7,070 nt of DNA from Chloroflexota bacterium (GTDB taxonomy: Bacteria; Chloroflexota; Dehalococcoidia; Tepidiformales; Tepidiformaceae): positions 1 to 7,070 of the forward strand of contig JAKALX010000187.1 of NCBI GenBank assembly GCA_021823905.1, given 5' to 3'. This document shows positions 1-5,347 of this stretch, piece after piece; within the stretch, counting starts at the first letter, position 1; the number at the start of each line of letters is the position of its first letter. The translations under genes and the position numbers were made by a program. The notes below the pieces were generated by a model that did not search any database, had not been told where the DNA came from, and saw nothing but the letters and a program-made list of their open reading frames with translations.

Positions 1-542
1 ATATTGAACAGGGGATCGGTGCCGATGGCCGCCTGCCGCGCACTCGGCACCCCCGGCTCCCGCGCCGGCGGGACCCCCAGGTGCCCCATCCCGGAGGTGA
101 TTTGCCCGATTCCGTAGCCGCAATCGCCCGAAACGAGCGTCGGTCCCACCTGGCCGTAGAGCACCTGGTTGGCCGCATTCGCCCAGCCCGACTCGTTCCA
201 GGCGATCGACTTGTACACGGAAGGCGGGATGACGTTGGCCGTGCTCTCTGCCGTCCGGCTCGCCCGGCCGCCGCTCTTTAGCCCCTGGTAGCGAAGGTCT
301 ACCGGCTCGCCCGCGGCGGGTGTGTAGGCGAACGTGACCGCCTTCCCCGCCGTCGCCAGCTCGATCGCCGCGCCATAGACAGCCACGTAGTTCTCAGGCT
401 CGAACGTGTCGAAATCGAATCCCCGGTTCGGCAACTGACACGGCATGCCGGCCCGCCCGGCCAACGGCCACAGCAGGACGGCTCCGAGCGCGGCAAGGAG
501 CACAGTACAGACGAGGCCGGCGCGCGCTAGCGTCGTGCCCAT
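1..542 (-). CDS. Putative membrane-anchored or secreted lytic transglycosylase/lysozyme-like (SLT) protein, 3' end beyond window
   Basis: The frame is open from ATG at 542 to the left edge, giving 180 residues with no stop, so the C-terminus is missing. Residues 8-29 are hydrophobic behind an arginine, indicating a signal peptide or single membrane anchor; there is no lipobox. A linker of about 75 residues follows. Residues 105-150 then resemble the core of SLT/goose-lysozyme-like domains: IPPSVYKSIAWNESGW, where E117 is the expected catalytic glutamate, followed by CGYGIGQIT (141-149), matching the family's G-x-x-Q motif. Such enzymes cleave the glycan strands of peptidoglycan outside the membrane. 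The start overlaps the end of the upstream propeller gene by 16 bases and I see no clear Shine-Dalgarno, so translational coupling is likely. An in-frame TGA lies a few codons upstream with no other start between, which fixes the ATG. Fold assignment is by motif only. It could be a non-catalytic or lysozyme-type relative. Confidence 0.75.
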   Translation of the reverse strand, partial: MGTTLARAGLVCTVLLAALGAVLLWPLAGRAGMPCQLPNRGFDFDTFEPENYVAVYGAAIELATAGKAVTFAYTPAAGEPVDLRYQGLKSGGRASRTAESTANVIPPSVYKSIAWNESGWANAANQVLYGQVGPTLVSGDCGYGIGQITSGMGHLGVPPAREPGVPSARQAAIGTDPLFN

Positions 543-1666
543 CCGAGGAAGCGGGCAAAGCCCATGAGGTCAGTCCGGCCACTCGCCGACACCAGCTCCA
601 GCGAGGACCGGCCGGCGTCGGCGAAGCTCAAGCCCGTCCAGTGGGTAACGGCCAGGCTGTCACCACCCGGTGAATAGGCGATTGGCACGTCGAATCCTGG
701 CGACGCCTCCAGCGCCTGGGCGGAAACGCCGCCTGCCGAAGCCGCGCCATGGGCCGGTTCCATGCCGAACGTGGGCGCGCCGCCCGAGGGTTGCCAGGCG
801 ACGCCGAGCTGCTGCCCGCCGGCGCTCAACGCCTGCGCCGCCATCTCACCCGCCGCCTCGGGCACGTCAACCGCCACGACGCGTCCGCGATACTGCAGCC
901 CGCCGGCTGTGTCCGACTCGACGAACGCCAGTTGCGTGCCGTCCGGGCTCAACCGCCAGTCCCGCGTGATCTGCGAGCTGATCACTCCCAGCTCCTGCCC
1001 GTCGCGCACCAGCGCCGACCCGCGGCTGTCGATCACGACCGACACGAGCCTGCCCTGGGGGTCAAACCCCACGGGGTAGACGCCCAACACGTTCCCGACC
1101 CGCAGCAGCTCCCGCTCGCCGGAGCCGTCCGTGGCAATCTCCACCACCTGGACCGCCGGCCGGCCTTCCGCCGTCACGGCCGCGCGCGTTATGACGACTG
1201 CCTTCGAATCGGCCGTCCATACCGCAGTGCGAAGCCGGTCGACGCCGGCCGAGAGCCGCGTCAGCGCACCCGACTCGAGGTCCAGCACAAGGAGCGACGC
1301 AACCGGGTTCGACTGCGTTCCCTGGTCCGCCACGACCAGCGCCACCTGCCGCCCATCGGGAGAGACGGAGCCGTTCGCCGCATAGCCCGGCACATGCGGC
1401 ACCCGCGCGACCTCGCGCGGGCTCGCCGGATCCGCCACGGCGACCACCGAGATGACGTCCTCGCCGCCGTCGGTGCGCGAGACCACGGCGTAGTCGCCGG
1501 CCGGCGCCCCTGCGAACGCCGTCCGCGCCTGGCCGGCGGGCCCAACTCCGCCAATAATCGCGATCGCGATCGGCAGGATCGCCGCCGCGGCTGCCGCGAC
1601 GGCCGCGATGATCAGCCCGTTCTGGATCTGCCCCTTCCGCGGGGCAGTGCGCAGCGAAACTGCCAA
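527..1666 (-). CDS. Single-pass membrane protein with extracytoplasmic TolB/PD40-like beta-propeller (paralogue B)
   Basis: With the chosen TTG start the protein has 379 residues. Residues 17-40 form a very Ala/Ile-rich transmembrane helix after a short basic N-terminus (R6, R10, K11), which predicts the remainder lies outside the cell. The rest is beta-propeller-like with recurring PD40-type blades: GSVSPDGRQVALVV (99-112), AVWTADSKAVVIT (148-160), DWRLSPDGTQLAFVE (236-250) and IAYSPGGDSLAV (329-340). Its second half aligns with the preceding gene product, including closing SLELVSASGR and RFLGW. The frame is open further upstream to an ATG at 1789, but that would overlap the preceding gene by about 95 bases and add a non-membrane, compositionally odd N-terminus. 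TTG at 1666 has GGAG six bases upstream and lies 28 bases after the previous stop. Propellers of this type usually bind proteins or ligands; no catalytic motif is visible and the specific function is unknown. Confidence 0.85.
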   Translation of the reverse strand: MAVSLRTAPRKGQIQNGLIIAAVAAAAAAILPIAIAIIGGVGPAGQARTAFAGAPAGDYAVVSRTDGGEDVISVVAVADPASPREVARVPHVPGYAANGSVSPDGRQVALVVADQGTQSNPVASLLVLDLESGALTRLSAGVDRLRTAVWTADSKAVVITRAAVTAEGRPAVQVVEIATDGSGERELLRVGNVLGVYPVGFDPQGRLVSVVIDSRGSALVRDGQELGVISSQITRDWRLSPDGTQLAFVESDTAGGLQYRGRVVAVDVPEAAGEMAAQALSAGGQQLGVAWQPSGGAPTFGMEPAHGAASAGGVSAQALEASPGFDVPIAYSPGGDSLAVTHWTGLSFADAGRSSLELVSASGRTDLMGFARFLGWARR

Positions 1667-1672
1667 ACCTGA

Positions 1673-1676
1673 CTCC
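1673..1676 (-). promoter_or_regulatory. Shine-Dalgarno GGAG supporting a TTG start at 1666
   Basis: On the minus strand GGAG is followed by six bases and then TTG (1666-1664). It lies in the short gap after the stop codon (1697-1695) of the preceding gene. This is the reason to prefer TTG over the far upstream in-frame ATG at 1789. Confidence 0.55.
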
Positions 1677-1694
1677 GGCGCCCGCCAAGACGCG

Positions 1695-2828
1695 CTACTC
1701 GATGTTGTGCACCCAGCCAAGGAAGCGCACGCCCGGCTCATCGGCCAGGCGAACGCGCGAGGTGCTCGTGACGAGCTCCAGGGACTCATCCGCGGGCGCC
1801 GAGTGGTCGCTACTGGCGGAGTAAATCGTGGCGACCAGCATGGTGCCGTCGGGAGCCCAGCTCGCCGGGACGACGTACGCGCCCTCCGTAGAGGGCGGAT
1901 TGAGGCGAACGCTCCCGCCAGGCCCGCCGAAAACCGGCACCTGTGCCCCCGGCATCCAGGCCGGACCCAGCTCGTTCCCAGTCGAGGCTGAATCCGTTAC
2001 CGCCCCCGTCGCGATGAGCAGGGTCCGCCCCGCGTAGCGGCGCTCGCCCGCCGGCACGATGTCCACGAACGCGAGCCGCGAACCGTCCGGGCTCAGGTTC
2101 CAGTCGCGCGTCCGGCCCGTGCTCAAGACCGCCACCTTCTGGGTCTTGCCATTCCGGATGGCCCAGAGCACCGAGCCCGACTGATCGATCGCCACGACGA
2201 AGAGGCGCTCCCGGTCGAGGCTGTAGCCAACCGGCGCTACCTGGAACACGTTGTCGAAGTGCGCCGCCACCGCGGCCTCCCCGGTCGACGCGTTGACCAC
2301 GAGCACGTCCGCGCCCGACCCGGGTCCGTCGCTCGCGGGCTGGGAGATCACCCCGGCCACGAGCTGCCCGTCTGCGCTCCACGCCAACGGCGATAGATAG
2401 TCGAATGCCACGCCCGGAACCTGCCGTCCGACACCATTCAGATCGACCAGCGTCATCTGCGCCGACGCCTTACCCGGATCGGCCACCGAGAGCACGGCAA
2501 TGCGATCCGCCGTCGGCGCGGCCGCGCCCCGCGCGTGGAGGTTGGCGAACGAAACCGTCGGAAAGCTGTCGAGGATGCGGGGACTCCCGCCGTCCGCCGA
2601 TCGCACGTAGAGGTAGTCGCGCTCGCGCCCGGGAACGACGTACGCCAGCGAGCGCACCGATTCCGGGCGAATCGTCGGCAGCGGCGTGCTCAGCGATTCG
2701 TTCCCGAGCGGCGACGCCGCCAGGAACGCCCAGGCCACCAGCATGCCGCCAATGACAAGGATGCCAAGAAAAACAGGGAAGGCATGGCCTGGGGCATGCG
2801 ACGGCTGGCGTACTCCAGGAGCGATCAC
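1695..2828 (-). CDS. Single-pass membrane protein with extracytoplasmic TolB/PD40-like beta-propeller (paralogue A)
   Basis: This is the first gene of the minus-strand cluster, 377 residues from GTG at 2828. Residues 17-38 are a clear transmembrane helix (FPVFLGILVIGGMLVAWAFL). A Ser/Pro-rich stretch (about 39-56) follows, then a beta-propeller-like domain with PD40-type blades: PLAWSADGQLVAGV (147-160), WNLSPDGSRLAFVD (243-256) and ASWAPDGTMLVATI (322-335). It is related to the next gene product, most clearly over APVGYSLDRERL, TRDWNLSPDG, ELGPAWMPG and the C-terminal SLELV...RFLGW, which implies an old tandem duplication. A longer frame begins at TTG 2864/ATG 2861, but those have no ribosome-binding site, whereas GTG 2828 has GAGG seven bases upstream. 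The extra residues would only lengthen the cytoplasmic tail. No enzyme motif is seen. An extracytoplasmic binding, sensing or scaffold role is inference. Confidence 0.85.
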   Translation of the reverse strand: MIAPGVRQPSHAPGHAFPVFLGILVIGGMLVAWAFLAASPLGNESLSTPLPTIRPESVRSLAYVVPGRERDYLYVRSADGGSPRILDSFPTVSFANLHARGAAAPTADRIAVLSVADPGKASAQMTLVDLNGVGRQVPGVAFDYLSPLAWSADGQLVAGVISQPASDGPGSGADVLVVNASTGEAAVAAHFDNVFQVAPVGYSLDRERLFVVAIDQSGSVLWAIRNGKTQKVAVLSTGRTRDWNLSPDGSRLAFVDIVPAGERRYAGRTLLIATGAVTDSASTGNELGPAWMPGAQVPVFGGPGGSVRLNPPSTEGAYVVPASWAPDGTMLVATIYSASSDHSAPADESLELVTSTSRVRLADEPGVRFLGWVHNIE

Positions 2829-2835
2829 GTGGCTA

Positions 2836-2839
2836 CCTC
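2836..2839 (-). promoter_or_regulatory. Shine-Dalgarno GAGG supporting a GTG start at 2828
   Basis: On the minus strand GAGG (continuing as GAGGT) lies seven bases before GTG 2828-2826. The in-frame alternatives TTG 2864 and ATG 2861 lack any purine-rich sequence at the right distance. Confidence 0.5.
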
Positions 2840-2881
2840 GCGCTGTCGTGGCGTGACGCATCAACGCTGCGCCGCACTACG

Positions 2882-2896
2882 GCCGCCCCCGGCGGC
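2882..2896. repeat. Short inverted repeat GCCGCC-3-GGCGGC
   Basis: Perfect six-base arms enclose a CCC loop. It lies about 55 bases before the GTG start of the minus-strand cluster and could form a hairpin in that transcript's leader. There is no T-tract, so it is not a standard terminator. GC-rich DNA yields such repeats by chance. Confidence 0.25.
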
Positions 2897-2938
2897 TCTG
2901 GCATCGAATGAGCCCGGTACCCCCGCTGTACCTCTGGC

Positions 2939-2957
2939 GCCGGCTCTGCGTGCCGGC
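2939..2957. repeat. Short inverted repeat GCCGGC-7-GCCGGC
   Basis: Each arm is itself palindromic, so the element can also be read as a direct repeat. It sits in the predicted leader of the minus-strand cluster. It might be a leader hairpin or a dimeric operator site, but chance is a real explanation at this GC content. Confidence 0.25.
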
Positions 2958-3013
2958 TTCGTTCGCGCCACGGCGATGGGATTGACGGCCACCGCAACGA
3001 AAACGATAGGCGG

Positions 3014-3042
3014 ACCGTACCAACGCCTCCCGGTCCCGTCAA
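3014..3042 (-). promoter_or_regulatory. Candidate sigma-70-type promoter for the minus-strand propeller/SLT cluster
   Basis: On the minus strand TTGACG (3042-3037, five of six to the -35 consensus) is followed by exactly 17 bases and TACGGT (3019-3014, which keeps the key T-A...T of the -10). Transcription would start near 3007 and leave a leader of about 180 bases before GTG 2828. The -10 match is weak, so this is a prediction from spacing and the good -35. Confidence 0.45.
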
Positions 3043-3101
3043 CGCCGGAATGGCTGATTTGGAAGCTTTCGGGGCTGCTTACCGGGATAATCGCGCACCT
3101 G

Positions 3102-3110
3102 TGCTAGCAT
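3102..3110 (+). promoter_or_regulatory. Candidate extended -10 element for the M50-HD-tyrA-aroA operon
   Basis: TG-C-TAGCAT fits the extended -10 pattern (TGnTAnnnT) and ends nine bases before the ATG at 3120. No good -35 lies 16-18 bases upstream, as is common for extended -10 promoters. Transcription would start around 3117-3120, giving a leaderless or nearly leaderless mRNA, consistent with the absence of any Shine-Dalgarno before this ATG. Confidence 0.45.
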
Positions 3111-3119
3111 TTCCCGCGC

Positions 3120-3812
3120 ATGTTCCTCTACAACCTGCGTGGATTCTTTGACAACCCGCCGGCGCTCGTCGCCTACCTTGCCGCTTTCCTCGTCGCCTAC
3201 GTCACCGGCATCGCCTTCCACGAGTTCAGCCACGCCTGGACCGCGAACCAACTGGGCGACGACACGGCCGCCCGCCGCGGCCGCCTGACCCTCAATCCCG
3301 CCGCCCACGTCGATCCGATGGGCCTCCTCACGCTCTTCCTCGTCGGCTTCGGCTGGGGCAAGCCAACGCCCGTCAATCCTTATCGTCTGAAGAACGGCGT
3401 CAAGCGCGGCAACATGCTCGTCGCCCTCGCCGGCCCTCTGTCGAACTTTGTCTTTGCCATCATCGCCGCCATCCCCCTGCGCATAGGACTGGTTGAGCCG
3501 CTCCACAGCTTCAACGACATCGCCAACGCCGGCGGCAGCCAGATCGTCGGCCTCTTCCTCGTCTTCATCGTCTTCTACAACGTGCTCCTTGGCTGCTTCA
3601 ACCTCATCCCCATCCCCCCGCTCGACGGCTTCAAGGTCGCCATCGGCGTCCTTCCCGACGAGATGTCCAGGAACCTCGCGCGGCTCGAGCCCTACGGAAT
3701 GGGCATCCTTATGTCGCTCTTCGTCATCGGCTTCGTCGCGCCCCAGTTCAACATCCTTGGCTGGATCATCGGCGGCCTCACCGACCAGGTCTTCCGGATG
3801 ATCGGCGTGTGA
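3120..3812 (+). CDS. Site-2 protease family (peptidase M50) intramembrane zinc metalloprotease
   Basis: The 230-residue protein is strongly hydrophobic with about five to six membrane segments (around 16-36, 68-80, 98-121, 141-162, 193-208, 210-222). It has the complete M50 active site: HEFSH at 34-38 (H34 and H38 as zinc ligands, E35 catalytic) inside the first helix, and NLIPIPPLDG at 161-170 with D169 as third ligand. LTLNP (56-60) and AGPLSN (104-109) are typical of the compact YwhC-like branch, which lacks PDZ or CBS domains. These enzymes cut substrates inside the membrane, often in regulated proteolysis; the substrate cannot be inferred. ATG 3120 is the first gene of the operon and overlaps the next gene by four bases (GTGA). 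There is no ribosome-binding site, but a -10-like element sits immediately upstream. No matching anti-sigma substrate is present in the window. Confidence 0.95.
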   Translation: MFLYNLRGFFDNPPALVAYLAAFLVAYVTGIAFHEFSHAWTANQLGDDTAARRGRLTLNPAAHVDPMGLLTLFLVGFGWGKPTPVNPYRLKNGVKRGNMLVALAGPLSNFVFAIIAAIPLRIGLVEPLHSFNDIANAGGSQIVGLFLVFIVFYNVLLGCFNLIPIPPLDGFKVAIGVLPDEMSRNLARLEPYGMGILMSLFVIGFVAPQFNILGWIIGGLTDQVFRMIGV

Positions 3813-4294
3813 TCCGGAACCGCGTCCGTCAGTTCTTCGAAGCCGGCGTCCAGCCACGTGACGAGGATTTCGCCCTCGCGCGCGAGTGGCTCCCGCAGCC
3901 GCTCTTCGACGTCTTCTCGGGTCAGCACCCCCGCGACGTCGTCCACGCCGTCCGCACCGCGCGCTGGTTACTCGAACGCAGCCGCACAGAACCCGATCTC
4001 ATCGTTGCGGCGCTCCTCCACGACGCAGGCAAAGGCCGCCAGCGCCGGCTCGACCGCGTCGCCTGGGTGCTTGCCGAAGCGGCGCGCCTCGGCGCCATTG
4101 CCGCGCGCGAGCGCTCCCGCCTCGAAGTTCGGCGCGCGATGGCCCGGAGCCGCTCGCACGCCTGGTCCGGCGCCGAGCTGATCCGCGCCGCGGGCGCCCC
4201 CGAAGAGGCGGTGCGTCTCGTGCGCCTTCACCACCGCGCCCCGGGGAACGATCCTGTGCTAGCCTTACTCCAACAGGCAGACGCCGCCAACTGA
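3809..4294 (+). CDS. HD-domain metal-dependent phosphohydrolase family protein
   Basis: The 161-residue protein is essentially one HD domain. It keeps a full metal-binding set: H46 in DVVHAVRTA, the H71-D72 doublet in LLHDAGK, H117 in RSHAWSGAELI, H141/H142 in RLHHRAPG and D158 near the C-terminus. HD proteins hydrolyse phosphate esters of nucleotides, cyclic nucleotides or similar small molecules; the substrate here is not identifiable. No membrane segment or extra domain is present, so it should be cytosolic. It starts at GTG within the GTGA that also ends the protease gene, which implies translational coupling, and its stop is 18 bases before tyrA. An arginine-rich segment (78-114) links the HD doublet to the third histidine. 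Confidence 0.88.
   Translation: MIRNRVRQFFEAGVQPRDEDFALAREWLPQPLFDVFSGQHPRDVVHAVRTARWLLERSRTEPDLIVAALLHDAGKGRQRRLDRVAWVLAEAARLGAIAARERSRLEVRRAMARSRSHAWSGAELIRAAGAPEEAVRLVRLHHRAPGNDPVLALLQQADAAN
4260..4265 (+). promoter_or_regulatory. Possible internal -10-like element before tyrA
   Basis: The string CCTGTGCTAGC at 4253-4263 repeats exactly the sequence at 3098-3108 that forms the putative promoter of the operon. Here the hexamer is TAGCCT, about 48 bases before the tyrA ATG. It lies inside the end of the HD gene, so it may be pure coding sequence. A weak internal promoter is possible. Confidence 0.2.
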
Positions 4295-4312
4295 GCGTCC
4301 CCCGGGGTTCCA

Positions 4313-5347
4313 ATGGCCCAATCGCGCATCGCCATCATCGGCACCGGCCTCATCGGCACCTCGATCGGCCTCGGCCTCATGTCGCGCAAGGATCGCGGCT
4401 ACGAGGTCGTCGGCGTCGACCGTGACCGATCCAATTCGCGCCAGGCGAAAAAGATGGGCGCACTCGACCGCGAGGCCGGCTCGCTCGAGGAAGCCGCCGA
4501 GGGAACCGGCCTGGTCATTATCGCAATTCCTGTCATGGCGGCGCGCCAGATCCTCCAGAACATCGTCCCGTATCTTCCACCGGGCGCGATCATCACGGAC
4601 GTCTGCAGCACCAAGAGCGACATCATGCGCTGGGCTGCCGAATTCCTCCCCGAGACGATCCATTTCGTCGGCGGGCATCCGATGGCGGGGAAAGAAACCT
4701 CCGGTCCGGCGAACGCGAGCGCCGACCTCTTCCGCGGCGCGACCTGGGCCGTAACGCCTTCTCCGCGCGCCGACGAGCAGGCCGTGGCCGTCGTCCTCGG
4801 CCTCGTGGAGTCGCTCGGCGCCACGCCCCTCTACATCGACCCCGCCGAGCACGACCAGTACGCCGCGGCCGTCAGCCATGTGCCTCTGCTCGCCTCGGTC
4901 GCCCTCTTCCGAATGATCCGCGACAGCCAGGGCTGGGAAGACGCATCGCTCCTTTCGGGTCCCGGATTTCGGGACCTGACCCGCCTCGCCAGCGGCGACC
5001 CGATGATGTCGCGAGACATTATGACGACCAACCGCGAGGCCGTCCTCCACTGGCTCGGCCGGCTCCAGAACGAGCTCAACACGATCCGCGCCGCCTTCGA
5101 CGCCGGCAACGACGCGCTCCTCGACCTCTTCAGCAGCACCCAGCTCGACCGCGACGCGTTCATCACTAACCCGCCCCAGCGGCGTGTCCCCGAGGGCGTC
5201 GCCCCACCGTCGGCCCAGGATTCGATCGGCCGCCTCTTCGTCGGCGGTCTCTACGATCGCCTGAAGGAGGCGCAGACGCGCCCCGCCGCCAAGAGCGACG
5301 ACGCCGGCCTCAAGCGCAAGCTCGGCATCCGGGACGAGGAGCCGTGA
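4313..5347 (+). CDS. tyrA: Prephenate dehydrogenase (TyrA)
   Basis: The enzyme oxidatively decarboxylates prephenate to 4-hydroxyphenylpyruvate, the committed step towards tyrosine. The 344-residue protein opens with a Rossmann fold: IIGTGLIGTS (8-17), and GVDRDR with D36 at the end of the second strand, which favours NAD over NADP. Family signatures follow: DVCSTKSDI (96-104), GGHPMAGKE (120-128), SHVPLLASVAL (188-198, H189 conserved) and SGPGFRDLTRLASGDP (215-230), then the helical dimerisation domain to about 280. The last ~60 residues are a Pro/charged tail with no ACT domain, so feedback control through an ACT module is not predicted. ATG 4313 is preceded by a weak GGGG five bases away. 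The gene ends in GTGA shared with aroA. An arogenate-using or dual-specificity relative cannot be excluded from sequence alone. Confidence 0.95.
   Translation: MAQSRIAIIGTGLIGTSIGLGLMSRKDRGYEVVGVDRDRSNSRQAKKMGALDREAGSLEEAAEGTGLVIIAIPVMAARQILQNIVPYLPPGAIITDVCSTKSDIMRWAAEFLPETIHFVGGHPMAGKETSGPANASADLFRGATWAVTPSPRADEQAVAVVLGLVESLGATPLYIDPAEHDQYAAAVSHVPLLASVALFRMIRDSQGWEDASLLSGPGFRDLTRLASGDPMMSRDIMTTNREAVLHWLGRLQNELNTIRAAFDAGNDALLDLFSSTQLDRDAFITNPPQRRVPEGVAPPSAQDSIGRLFVGGLYDRLKEAQTRPAAKSDDAGLKRKLGIRDEEP
5337..5341 (+). promoter_or_regulatory. Shine-Dalgarno AGGAG supporting the GTG start of aroA
   Basis: AGGAG, within GAGGAG, lies just before GTG 5344, inside the last codons of tyrA. Spacing is short, but it supports the GTG that overlaps the tyrA stop. 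Confidence 0.5.

Larger units (their letters stand above)
2829..3119. other. Divergent intergenic control region
   Basis: This 291-base stretch separates the two divergent clusters and carries no convincing gene. Short frames cross it on both strands, but their products are low-complexity and Arg/Pro-rich and overlap real genes. It contains candidate promoters for both directions: TTGACG-17-TACGGT on the minus strand (3042-3014), an extended -10 at 3102-3110 on the plus strand, and a poor plus-strand match TTGACG (2982-2987)-17-GATAGG (3005-3010). Two short GC-rich inverted repeats lie in the part that would be the minus-strand leader. It is slightly less GC-rich from 2990 to 3115 than the flanking genes, as expected of promoter DNA. 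Confidence 0.7.

Noticed and set aside
1557..1572. ATCGCG tandem containing the GCGATCGC octamer
   Set aside because: It simply encodes the Ile-Ala-Ile-Ala stretch of the transmembrane helix. A single octamer copy is not evidence of a repeat family.
749..1672. Long plus-strand open frame opposite propeller B
   Set aside because: Its product is Arg/His-rich and low-complexity with no domain. It is the antisense shadow of a high-GC gene with strong third-position bias.
3003..3023. TTGGTA/TATCGT pair on the minus strand as a promoter
   Set aside because: The spacing is only nine bases, far from the 16-18 needed. The overlapping TTGACG-17-TACGGT is a better candidate.
2833..3042. 69-codon minus-strand frame in the intergenic region
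   Set aside because: No ribosome-binding site, Arg/Pro/Ser-rich product, and it would contain the predicted promoter of the minus cluster. Probably non-coding.
2535..3107. 190-codon plus-strand frame spanning the start of propeller A and the intergenic region
   Set aside because: More than half is antisense to the propeller gene, and the intergenic part has no protein-like pattern.
3039..3857. 272-codon minus-strand frame opposite the protease gene, rich in Asp/Glu
   Set aside because: It lies antisense to a fully conserved M50 protein. The acidic composition is the complement of GTC/CTC/ATC codons in the real gene.
4299..4307. CCCCCGGGG palindrome between the HD gene and tyrA as a terminator
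   Set aside because: It has no loop of useful size and no T-tract. The GGGG more plausibly serves as a weak ribosome-binding site.
4265..5050. 261-codon minus-strand frame opposite tyrA
   Set aside because: Antisense to an intact prephenate dehydrogenase; no recognisable domain.
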